A DNA stretch of 64,000 nucleotides from Straminergon stramineum (Eukaryota > Streptophyta > Bryopsida > Hypnales > Calliergonaceae), in the NCBI GenBank assembly GCA_963920665.1, contig OY987267.1, positions 5,146,001 through 5,210,000 on the forward strand, in the 5' to 3' direction. The first letter of the stretch is position 1. The number at the start of each line of letters is the position of its first letter. Of the stretch, positions 51,492 through 63,013 are shown piece by piece. The translations under genes were made by a program, and so were the position numbers. A model generated the notes under the pieces. That model saw nothing but the letters and a program-made list of their open reading frames with translations, made no database searches and was not told the DNA's origin.

Positions 51492-53661
51492 TGTTGTGAA
51501 GCGATGCAATTCTGTTTCACAAACAGGAAGTTGCTATTGTAGTTGTAGTACTTTCAACCATTCTTCTGATCAAAAATGCTTGAAAAGTTTTGAAACCCTC
51601 ACTGAGTGTTCCTCCATATGGACACCAAGTAGGAAACGCAAATAGAAGGGCGAAAGTGGAAGTGAAGTGGATTGTAAGGCAACTGATGCAAACGGCAATG
51701 CAGCGAAGTGTATGGAAACCAACCTTGTGGATGGAAATGGAGAAAGCACAGCTTCAGGGCCACCAGTCAAATCTATCCAAAGTGTACATTTTAGAATGTT
51801 ATTATATTATTATCTAGGGAGTTTTGTTGCATGTGTGCATTTTGAGCTGAAGGACTTTCGCTTTATATCCAGCACATGATCCTCATGGGCAGACAGACTC
51901 ATAATGGAAATAGGACCCCTACTCCTTCAAGGTAACCGCACTGAAATGCGTCCAAATAAGCGATTGAGCATTTTTCGTGTCATTAAATGGCCTAATTTCT
52001 TGTTGGAAGTGAAAAGAGTATTCTAGATTCCCTTCTTTTGCATTGTTTGGACACCATATGAATAAACTATGAATTCTCAAATTGTTGAATGTAGGTATAT
52101 CTGAAAGTAACCTTAGACTCTCATGAATAGAGTAGTATATTCTAGGCAAGAATCTTTGGGGGGCGGTTTTTAGAAAGGGTCAAAATAAATTGTGGTTGCC
52201 TTTCCCAATTGCACTATGTTGCAACAAATGGATTATGAGTGTTTTCAAGAGCTTTCTAAGGGCACTTTAGGAAATAGATGAAATGCATCCAAGTGTATTG
52301 AAAAAGCAATTTTGGTCTATTGTTTAGAAATGTGACTAGAGTGGTCAAACATTCATTGCTTCATGAATTATGTGCAAGGATTTGAATTAGTTTAGGTAGT
52401 AATGGGAAGAAATAGAAAATTTGCAAAAGTGAAGATCTCTATATGTCTAGATTCTTCATTAGCATAATTTATTTTGTCTAAAAAGCTCCAAATTTCCATT
52501 TCACTTGATACCAAGGACTCTTAGGGGTTAATCAAAATTGTACCCATGTTTAGTACAGAATTGACGTTGAAAAGAATGGACTTGGTTTTGAAAGTGATGA
52601 TTTTATGAAGCCAATGAATACATTCCATTTTGAAATATGTCACTTCATGACAAAAATTAAAGTACAAATGAAGCTTTGACATTCCAAAATATAAAATCTT
52701 AAAGTTGTACAAATCTATAATGATTTCTACAAAAACAATGAAAAAGGGAAAGTAATAGAGAAAAGATGCCAAATTCCAAAATCTTCCACATAGAAATGGT
52801 TCTTGTGAAAATCTAATTTTTCAAAAACTAAAGACCTTCTTTGAAAAATAATATTTCTAAAATTGAGAAAATTGGATTCAACTTGCTATGAAGCTTACTA
52901 ACTTCATTAGTTTTCTTGCACAATATGATTTCTTAAACAAATTCTCTATGGATATCTAATATGTATTTTAATCACTATAGTTATGAATCTTAAGATGTAA
53001 ATAGTTAATGACCAAGTAATAAGTGTATCCAAATGTGTGCCCTAAAAAATTTAGACAATAGACAAATATGCATCATACAATGTTCTACACATTGATGAAG
53101 AAATTAAGAAGGGGATTAAAAAAATCTCTCTATAGCTTTGACTTCTAATAACTTTCATATATTATATTCAAATGTCATTTTTTAATTGCACTTTCCATTG
53201 ATTTATAATGTCATAAAATGATTTGTCATCTACAATACATATCAACTCAATAATGAATATAGCAAGTTACTTGATGCTACAAAAATCCCTCGTTAGTTAC
53301 AACAAAAATGTTGCAAAAACATCAAAATAATGTTGAAGTTGGAAACGTTATGAATCAAAGAAGAAGAACGATTTTATTAGACTTGGAACTCGTGTACAAT
53401 CAAGGGCTAGATGAAGTCCCAAGTCTCAAGTAAAATCGATGACAAAATTGGATCTAATATAAAGCTAAATAAGTTCGTAATTTTCTGAAAAACCTTGCCT
53501 TGAGCCTTGTAATGACACATTGCTATTTGACACAGGTGTCTGGGAGGCTGCACAGGCATATTTACATAATCTTGCCATGGTGAGAAACAAATTGAAAATC
53601 TGGACACTACTCTCAATTGACAGTCATGACCACCCACTTGCCCCTACTCAACTGTCTCTAC
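51492..53661. other. Intergenic between PTST1-like and RPAIN genes
   Basis: 51492-51900 is probably the PTST1-like promoter and leader. A TTAA-family terminus (complement of TTAACCCCTAAGAGTCCTTG) ends at 52531; its other end is not found. The remainder is AT-rich without recognisable genes. Confidence 0.5.
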
Positions 53662-56498
53662 TCAAAGAACACATTGGAAAGATCCACATTTTGAACATCT
53701 CATGAGCAGGGCTGGAATACCAAACTGGGACTCTATGGAAAAAGTTGGCTGTGCCGGACAGCCTCCCTCTGCGTGATGTTCATGCACATCTGCCAACCGT
53801 CTTTGTAGAAACTTCAACCCAATCTGCACAGTTTCAAATTCATACACTCAAAGGTTTGAGTTGGAATCTGAAATATGAAAACTTGCGTAGTTCTATACAG
53901 ACGGTTGCATCTTTGCTGTACCGACAACAATAGCCAAAGTTGTCTGCTTCATGAATCAATGAACATCAGAGCACCAACTTGATGGATTATGGTACCTGGT
54001 CATCTTTGGTATCAAATCGGAAATCACCACAGCTACAGACTATGACAGTTTTATATTGCTTCAGCTGCGTTTTCTTACAAAGAGGACACAACACGGAATC
54101 CTGCAGCATGAAAAAGCATAACGTCTAATCATTCTGAAACACCTTGCAACCAAAAGAAACCAACTTGGCCATCAGATAAGGTAGCCATTATCACAATGGT
54201 CAAATAATTATACATTGTTGTTAGCAAATCAAGGAGGATTTCGGTGCACCAAAGAATGGGTAATTTGGGTAAATGAATGCAAAAGATGACTCAAAGTTTT
54301 CTAGGTAGATGACCTAAAACCAACACAAATTCTTAAATTATGCTAGTGTAAATTCTCGGATTCAATATGTACTCATTGTGCAAGATTTAGACTGGTGTAT
54401 TTAGAAACCTGTCTCAGTTAGGTACCTCAACCTTAGAACATAAGATAACTATCGTTCTATAGGATCCCCTCACAGCACTCTGTAGCTTAAAATTGATACA
54501 AGCTGCACATCCCATAACCCCGATTAAAAGAAGAAAAACAAGGTGCAAACATGATTGTACCGGGGAGAGTTCTTGAAAATTTTGTATTAGATCAGCGACT
54601 GCATCATCTTCCAGAGAGACGGCTGTCTCAAAATCGTCCAAGAGTGCTTCCTCTGCACACATATTGAAACTTCTGTTAGGCAACTCCAGAATAATTTGAA
54701 ACAGAAATAGATTTGATCTAACAGACTTTCGAATCTACCGTGGCTACTGCTTATATGCTATTTCCAGTGACTCCTTCCAAATTCTCTTCACCTTTAAGTG
54801 TCCAGATCTAGGGGAGTAGCTATACCTCTAGGAGTAGAAATAAACCATTTAAGAAGCTCTAAGGTAGGTAACAAAATACACCAATGGAAACAAGATATTA
54901 TACACTACATTTTTGGACAATAGATATTGCTTTAAAATCAAGTTACTAGAATCAACTATTAGCTTCAGAAGTAGACCTCTATTTTAGCTTGAGAAGGATA
55001 CTTAGGTGTTATCCAACGTGGGATGTTGGGGGACAAAAATGCAGAGGTACCTTGAGCCCGCATCTCAGCCAATAAATCATCGTACAAAGTATGCTCCATG
55101 GCTACCATGAGTTCCACGTAGTCCTCCTCAGCAAGTTCCGAGGGAGCTCGTGCTGTCATAGTCTCGTAGTTCCACAACATGTCTGCGTCTTGTGCTTCAG
55201 GAGGTGTATCCTTGCCACCGTTTTTGGTTGCATTTATTGAAATTCCAAGCACTCTCTTGAGCTCATCGCTTACGATGTTTCTGAAGGTTGACTGCACGAA
55301 CTACATCATGACAACAAAACTATAAAAGGTCGTCATCCACTGAAATGGTTTATCCTTAACAAGTTCCGGCAATGAGGGCAGAGTCAGATGCCAAAATGCA
55401 TAGAAGTTCTCCTAGATACTATATTTCTAATTGTCCCAATTCATCAAGGATATTGTCGTCTTCATTGTAAGACAGTGGGCTGCTTATGTTTCAACTAAAA
55501 GTCTTCAAAATGACGATGCCTCCTACCATCGTAGGAAATAGTACAGATTGAATAGTCAGAAAATCTCATTGAAGAAAATTTCAGTGATTTCAGAGTGCTT
55601 GGGCCTTGTAATCCAATACTTTAAAGCGCGACAATAAACCCCGGTAATATTCGCAGGACTCCACCCAAATGGGCAAAAGTGTCCACTTTCACATCTATAA
55701 GAGTTGATATTAATCATTTAGGAAATTTCAAGGACTGTACCCAAAATTATAACCTAAAATTTTTGAAGTTAAAAATACGTTTCGAAACGTGCTATAGTAA
55801 ACTATTAGCTGCCAAAGTGGATTTCTAATTTCGGCTTGGGCACTTAGGGGTTAAAGATTAGGCCAATGAACTTGCGCAGGGGGGGAAAAGAGTAAGAATA
55901 GAAGACCTTTATTGCCAAGTAGTTACCTTGTTACTATGCGTAGTAGCTTCAGAGACAGGGAGAGGGCCAGTCCGAATCTTCCATAACAACTGAGCACGAT
56001 CAGCTCGTACTCGTTGGACGCACATCTCTTTTAACTGGCAAAAAAACATCGCATTGAGGTGGGTCAGCCCTGAGCCACTGAATACTGCATCCATGAATTT
56101 CATAGAACAGGCAGAGGATGCCATCAGCTCAAAATAAAAAAACTCCGCTGAACTTCTTAATTGAAAGCGTCACCACTTAATCAAGGTCATGCAAGTTACA
56201 CGGAGCATTGGCTCAACCGTTTGTATCCATTCTTTCGCAAGCATATCTTGAACCACAATAATGATTTGAGCCTTGAAGAAGACTCACAGACAGAATTTCT
56301 GAAAGTTTAAGCTGTAAATGAGAAAATAAATCATTGCGATCAAATCAATTAAATTTAGTAAGTACATTATTCAACTAGACTCCACATGGTTTCCTCCACT
56401 TGGTTGTAGGCAAATAGAGAGCACGATTCCACAACCTTATCTTTCCACTTTGGAGTCCATGCCTTCAATGCCTGTCTCCTCGTAATCTGACTCTCCAT
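53662..56498 (-). CDS. RPAIN: RPA-interacting protein (RPAIN/RIP), 259 aa, 6 exons
   Basis: Exons in order are 56498-56436, 56034-55927, 55300-55051, 54652-54561, 54100-53996 and 53823-53662, totalling 780 nt in frame. The N-terminus has the basic WTPKWKDK segment joined to LKEMCVQRVRADRAQLLWKIR (residues 14-42). The centre has FRNIVSDELKR and an acidic stretch. The C-terminus has a zinc-binding module: CPLC (176-179), CSC (193-195), HEHH (220-223), C228 and CSKC (249-252). This three-part layout is that of RIP, which binds the RPA complex and aids its nuclear import. Exon 3 could start 9 nt later (55291) at a second AG, removing three residues. Introns carry decayed TTAA elements. Confidence 0.9.
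55630..55854. mobile_element. Short TTAA-family element in RPAIN intron 2
   Basis: Right end complement reads TTAACCCCTAAGTGCCCAAG (55835-55854). The left end is less certain (TAAACCCCGG near 55636). A related decayed end lies in intron 3 near 54960-55016 (TTAGCTTCAGAAG then CTTAGGTGTTA). Confidence 0.5.
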
Positions 56499-57960
56499 TG
56501 CGTCTCCTCACGAACACAACTGGAGCCAAAGTAAATTTCAGCATAGTCTATTCCGCCCCTGGTATAAGCCGTCCAAATATCAATTATACATATTTCCTAT
56601 ACAATATCATTCCCTGCAGTTATGGAACGCAGCTCTTCGCAACAAAGCACACATCGTCATCTAGCAAACAATACTCGACATCCAATTTACGCAATCCCCG
56701 ATTTCTCAAATAAAAAACAACAATTAAAACCCTAATTTTCATTTCGGTTCCAGCTCCAGCTCAAATGAAGTTCAGGAAAATTTTCATTCTTTTAGTAAAA
56801 GAGAAGAAAGAAACAAGAGGATTAGTTCATAGTTTGCAGCACAGTCCGGCCACAAACACCGCAAGGCACACTCCAAAGCCATTTTAATAAAATTTCAAAA
56901 ATGGAGAGGAAAAAAGCGAGAATCGTACCATCGCTTCTGGCGAGCTTCTGATGAGATTCAAACGATTGGTTTTCCACACTGATGAGATTCTTGTCACTTG
57001 CAAACTAGGGCCGATTCGTATCTTTAAAGATTAGTTGTCATCTACAAATACTCAAACAATAAAAAGGGACGTGGCTGGACAAGCAAAACCGACCTGAATC
57101 CGCTACAAAAAGAGCTTCAGTTCCGTACCCCGTTGATAAATTAAACAAGCCTAAAAGAAGGGACAAATAAACACTCACAATCACTCATGCGTTGTTAAAT
57201 AAACCAAACTTGAATCCTCTCTAGTCCTACTAAACGGTCCAGAACGTGCGGGAACTAAAACACGCGCTGCAGCGAGCGAGCTCTACATCTTCCAGCTCGG
57301 CTCCGCATCGTAACAAAAACACTACAGAACCTCGTCAATACTCGTTACTCAAGGGCCGTTGTAGAGACAAAATGTCCCGAGATAAATCCCTTCCACGCTG
57401 AGTAACCTACTCGTCACCTCTGCACGAGCAGCATGCTGCCGATATCTCGACGCACAGTGAAAAACAGAGCTTATGACCGAGTCACTCGCGCATCCAAAAC
57501 GTGTCGAATAGTAGCACACTGACGAGTAATGCAAATAATCACCTCTCTCAGTCACGTCCAACACTGACACGGTCTCGCGAATGCAACCTCCTTCTCCATT
57601 CGCAAGTGAACACAACGGCATTCTTCCCCCTCCAAATGCCACTGGAAACAAGCGAGCAGAAGAGCGAGCTCACTCCACCACTAACCCTACACAAGAGGAA
57701 CGTCACGAAACGGAAACAGACACACACACTCACGGACGACACAGATCAATCGCCATATCTCTCACTCCAAGCTCAGCCCCAAACGAAATGAGCTTTCCGC
57801 TCATCCCGCAACCGGAAACGGTCACAAAACGTCCAGAAATGACAAAATCGCTCACCGGAGTCCGAAAATCGTAAGCTCGTGCACGCATATCGAGACGAAA
57901 TCCGCAGGACGGGGCGAACTCCGACAGCAAAACCCGCAGAAGGTATTTGTTTCAGTTTTC
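56499..57960 (-). promoter_or_regulatory. Upstream region of RPAIN gene with GC-richer island
   Basis: A telobox AAACCCTAA lies at 56728-56736 before the start codon. From about 57230 to 57960 the base composition is clearly richer in GC and CpG than its surroundings. On the minus strand a 66-codon frame (57930-57730) ends just before a donor-like GTGAGT at 57731-57736. It may be a leader exon, a promoter island, or the remnant of a separate gene; no protein family is recognised. Confidence 0.4.
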
Positions 57961-58287
57961 AAGGTTTTAAATTTTGAAGAAGGATGTCACTTAGGTTCAG
58001 CAGGTGGATGATATTGACAGTGTTTTTAATTTTTTCCCAAGGAATTCGGGAGTTTTTTTTACTATAGTTCTAGAGAAGTGCAAACAAGTCCTTGCTTTTA
58101 CATTAAATCTTAGTCGCTCAAATACTTGTAAGTTTGATCAAATCTGGTGCTTGGATTTGTGAGTGTTTGTTTCCTCTCAAGGTTTTCAAATTTTGAGTGA
58201 GAATTTAATTGAGATTTAGGTATTGATGATATTGTATTGTTTGCATATATTTTCTTGAGGAAGTTTGGAGTTATCTTGCTGTCATTT

Positions 58288-59222
58288 TTAACCCCTAAAG
58301 GACCAAACTCTATTTTTTTGGCAACATAGCAATTTTGGGCAACCTACTACGAATGGAAACTTTTTTTTGTTCTTTGAAATTTTCACACAACATGGGGACT
58401 AATTTTTTCTTTAAGGCCTAACAATTTTCATAACTTTTGACTACATGGTTTGAAAGTTATTGTATGATATGTTTTTTTCTTTCTTTGGGCAGCCAGTTCA
58501 GGTAGATAAAAAAAATCACTTTCTTCATAAACAAAAAATTTGAAGTTGGTCTTCTAGATTTATATATACATGGAAAGCTTTGAATCATTCCATTTTGATT
58601 AATTAAATGAACGTTATGAGGAGTTTTTGTTTGCATGCAATTATGGATTTTTTACTCTAAAACAAACTTTGAAGTCCTCTATTTTAACTCCATTTTCTAT
58701 ATTTTTGGAAAAAAAAGAAGCATGGGATGTAGATTTTTTATTATAGCATTAAAACCATTGGAATTAGCACTTTTCAATTCCATATCAAAATTCTTAACAA
58801 TTTAATATTTTGAATCATTCTCTACTTTTTTCTACTTACTATTTGTTTCCTGTATATTGTATAATTCCAAATGATTTGAAAATTTTCAAGCATGTAACCA
58901 ACTTGCCTTGAAGAATGAATCTGAAGAAGCACCACCAATTTGGACATTTTTTCATACAAATGTGACCTTGTGAAGTGCAGCTGCCTATTTTTTTGTAGGG
59001 CCAAAGAAATGATTTTTATCCATTCAAACACTAATATCTTGCAATCCACGTGTTGCAAAATTGTGAAATTTTTTCCACATCTTTTCAAACTAGTATTCTA
59101 CAAGATCCTACAGTCAATTTTTGTCCAAAACTAGGGGGTTTCAAAAATTTGGTACTAAAAATGGTAGTAAGTTTTGGAGCATTTTTGGTGAAAACATAGT
59201 CAAGGAACTTTACAGGGGGTAG
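58288..59222. mobile_element. TTAA-flanked element, subfamily A copy 3 (inverted)
   Basis: Begins TTAACCCCTAAAGGACCAAA and follows the reverse strand of copy 1 (5576-6523) along its whole length, ending near GGTGAAAACATAGTCAAG. The far terminus is decayed (GGGGGTAG). Confidence 0.75.
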
Positions 59223-59492
59223 AGAAGTGTTACATTAGCGTTGGATTGAAACCTGAGTCCCATTTGCTTCAATACCTACAATTTGTTTTGACCACCTTTC
59301 TCATGCCTCCTCTATTTGTTTGCTTCCATTTCGCAACTAAAAGTGAATGAAAAATCTTAGATTTATTTTTTCAGAGGTGAAGGCATGAGCATACTAGAAG
59401 CTATAAAATTTTTAGTTTTTTTCAGAAGAATTTGAAATTATTGAGAATTCCGTAAGACAAAGAAGAGAAGCTAGGATGTTGCACTATAAAGT

Positions 59493-60084
59493 TTAACCCC
59501 TAAGCCCTACCAACATCCATTTTCTAGACGATGGACAAATTAAAATTCAAGTTTCATCCTCCTTATTGCTTGGATGAAAGTTATCCTAATTTGTAGAAAT
59601 ACATTATCAAATTGTTGTCCTATCTAAGGGTTGGATTTGGTGTTACTAGAATACATTGTTTTCTAAAATTACAAATGTGGGAGTATTTCAAGTGGTTGAC
59701 CAAGCCAAATTTTCATTGACTCTAGTTCTAAACTAAAATTGCCAAAATTGTCAATCATAGAGTTTAAGAACACAAAAAATTTCAAGAAATCACCATGTGA
59801 AGATTATCTCATTCCAAATCCATTCCAATAAATTTTGCTCAAAAAATAATAATTTTTTTCTTGGAATTGCATCTAGAAGGAATTTAGAAAATTTTCTTTC
59901 AAAATGTATAAAAAAAATATTGGTCATAGCATTGGTGAATCTAACCATACGGATGGAATCTACAACTTACAATGTACAACTTTTATTTATATATCAATTC
60001 CAAAATATGTTTCCAAATAGCACTTTATAATGGTTTTTGTCAAATTGTTAATTTTGGAGATGAATCTGGACATTTAGGGGTTAA
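59493..60084. mobile_element. TTAA-flanked element, subfamily B copy 2 (intact)
   Basis: Ends TTAACCCCTAAGCCCTACCA and (reverse complement) TTAACCCCTAAATGTCCAGA. It is an inverted, uninterrupted relative of 41137-42296. The position matching the nested insertion is near 59637-59640. Confidence 0.82.
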
Positions 60085-60849
60085 TCCTTGAGTGCTCAAC
60101 CCATGGAGAGTGAAAAGGAGACTATAGCTAGCACATTCCACTCAAAGTAAGTCTAGAGATTCAAAAATTAGATCCATGAAAACTAACCATTTGAATTACG
60201 AGTGGAAAATGCCTTGTGTAGATAGGAAAAAGTCGGAAATGTTTTCACTGTATATTTTATAAGACTATAATAGTCAAAATGTAGTTAACTTTTGTAGGAG
60301 GCCCCAAATTTTGGAGGTCCGCCACTTTCGGTGAACAAGGAAGGATGTACAAGTGGAATCCAGAGCTGAAATTTGGGGAGGGCTTGCGGTTTAGAGGTAT
60401 CTAGTACATTGCAAATTCTTAGTTTTTTCTAGCACTTTGGGAGTTGACAAAACATGCAATGAATGCAACCACAAAATAGTAAGGTTGGAAATGTAGACCA
60501 GTAGCAATGTACAATGCTTATTGACGCAATGTCTAAGCCAATGAGAATGAACAAGGGTCACCCTCCTAACTCACACCAAAATGACCCATTGATTTGGCAC
60601 CATTCCTCTCCAATCATCCCAGTCGCTTATTGTCATAGCATTAGACCACAGAATGTGGCTTCTATGCCCAATTAGCTTTCATTGAAGTACAACTACTTGC
60701 TAAACCTATGCCCCAACTCCAATCCATTGAGTACCCCACTCCACTGCATTTGGATATACTTATTTGCATAGTACAAGGGGATCTAGTGTCTAAAAGCTAT
60801 TTTCAATTCTGGGCAACAAATTTCAAGTGTTGAGGCGCTCAAGGGTTAA
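60081..60849. mobile_element. Variant TTAA-flanked element G, 769 bp
   Basis: Ends TTAATCCTTGAGTGCTCAA and (reverse complement) TTAACCCTTGAGCGCCTCAA. It abuts copy B2 and shares its TTAA (60081-60084). The terminus differs from the main family at a few bases, suggesting a subfamily. Confidence 0.65.
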
Positions 60850-63013
60850 AAACATTTTCATTGAGCCAATGCTAGCCTTCCATCTAATAGGGCTTCCAAA
60901 TTTCACTTACGACAAGGCGTGGCATGGTGGGGGGTCTAGTTCATGTGCTTGGGGGAGGACCGCCAACTTGTAGGAGTTTCAGCCCGACCAATCATGGCCC
61001 GCCACATGTTCATACGACTGGCAAATGACGAGAGCCTACTACGCGCACAAGGACCCCTTCTCATGATTAGTTGCCTTGCTAGCTCACTAATCACAACTCT
61101 AACCTTGATTAAATCTGGTTCTAACCATGATTAGGCTTTTTAGCCCCTTACCTTCGATCAAGTGTATAGTCAACAAGCTGTGTCGGCCATATAATCGGCC
61201 ACGCCAGTAACCATGTAGGCTGACTAACTAACTGATTCTAAAAATTAGTTACTTGCCAACACACTAATCATGCCTTTAACCTCCCATGATAACCGTGAAT
61301 CTAATTTCTCTGTTTGGCTATACCAAATGTCGAAGTGTGTGGCCAATTGTGTCAACTGAATGACCGACTAAGCCGGTTGTGTACTGAGAATGAGCTCTCA
61401 AAACTTTGGGAATGTGTTGGATTACATGATTGTACATGATTGTTCTTAGAGTACAACCACAAATTTATACGGTGATCCATACCTTAAGTTAGGCCATTTG
61501 TTTTGCTTGTTTGTTATGTTGAGATCTCATGGACCTTGTGTCCCCTAGTCACGCTCTTGGTACTGTTGGAAAGCCCTCTGCACAGAGGGGTGTATGGGCT
61601 TTGTTTCGTGGTGTTTGGACCTATGATGTGAAAGTTATTGAATTTCAAAGTTTTTATGAAAAAAGAAATTATGAAAATACTTTTACTTTTATTTTGACTA
61701 TGGCAACAACACATGGCAAACTAGTCCATACCTTAAGTTAGGCTTCTTCTTTTGTTTTGTTTGTTACATTGAGATTTCCCGGATTGTGCGTCCCCCTACG
61801 GCATGTTTGGTGCGATCAGAAAGCTCTCAACAAGGAGGGGTGCATGGACTTTGTTTGGTGCAACAGAAGTTCCCTACAAGTTTCTCTTCTTGCATCGAGT
61901 TCTCGTTCGCCCCGAGAAATGGCAATTCGAAAGGATTGTGAGCTAAACGGAAACCTTGAATTGTAGAATCTGATCCTCAATTCCAAAAGAAAAAGTATGT
62001 CTATGCCGGAGAGTTAGGGCATACAAAATCACCACCCAACCATTTTAGACGTATACTCCTCAACATTCTCCAATGGCAATGTTTCCTAGATGTAGTGCCC
62101 AAGTTCTTTGTTAGAGAGGCATAGGCGTCTCCTGACGGGGCCCACAACCACAAGTTCCCGATTTCTGAACTTGTTGTCCAATTGCTATTCATCACTACAA
62201 ACACACAATTCAACTTCAAAGCACCAAGTTTGGTGACTTCACACCAAGTTTGGCTATGGCGAAATGCGAGCGAGATAATGATTTTGGTAATTCATGGTGC
62301 TAGACTAAAGTCAGTTGTTGGGATTGAGTGCTTGGAGTTAGAGTGTCCATCAGAGACTTGTTAGAGAGCTCTGAATATTAGTTGCCTCGTCCAACAAGCT
62401 CAAATGCCAAAACCCCAAAAACTCAACAATATACAAAGTAATCCCCAAACACTCAAAACTTGTTGCCCAATTACTATTCATCACCGTGAATACACAATCC
62501 AACTTCAAAGTACTAGAAGATCAACAATCTATCGTCTAAGAAATGCTTCTACATTTTTCGACGTCACTCTTGGAACATAACTTACTACCCAAACTCACCT
62601 TGAAGTTATAAATTGTGTCTCAATGACCACACTTGCATTCAAATTACGACGATGTTATTGAGATGAGAATCTAATTGAAAAGCTCACGCCATTGCTAAAA
62701 CAATAGGAGGAGAGTAGGAGACTCCTAAAACCTTGCAGCTAAGTTTGACAATTTCAAGCCAAGCACGTAACTTTGCTACCTTGAAAAAATCATGGGAACC
62801 CTAATTCAACTTCAACGCATATGTTCATGAAAGGGAATGTAGAGGATTGAAAAACAACAATAATGTTTCAGAACAAGCTTAGAATCCCTTCCATCCACGG
62901 AGTGAGCAACATCATGAGAAGTAAGGGCCCCTTCATGTCCTAGTTATGGGCCTCGTTAGGAGATGCTTCCACTCCCCTGATGGGAAACTTGGGCGCTATG
63001 TCTGGGGAACATT
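60850..63013. other. Intergenic with two local duplications
   Basis: 61483-61625 and 61733-61865 are related copies (ACCTTAAGTTAGGC, GAGGGGTG.ATGG.CTTTGTTT), about 250 bp apart. 62168-62222 and 62459-62515 are related (CAATT.CTATTCATCAC, CAACTTCAAAG), about 291 bp apart. No gene is recognised. These may be parts of decayed retroelements. Confidence 0.5.
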
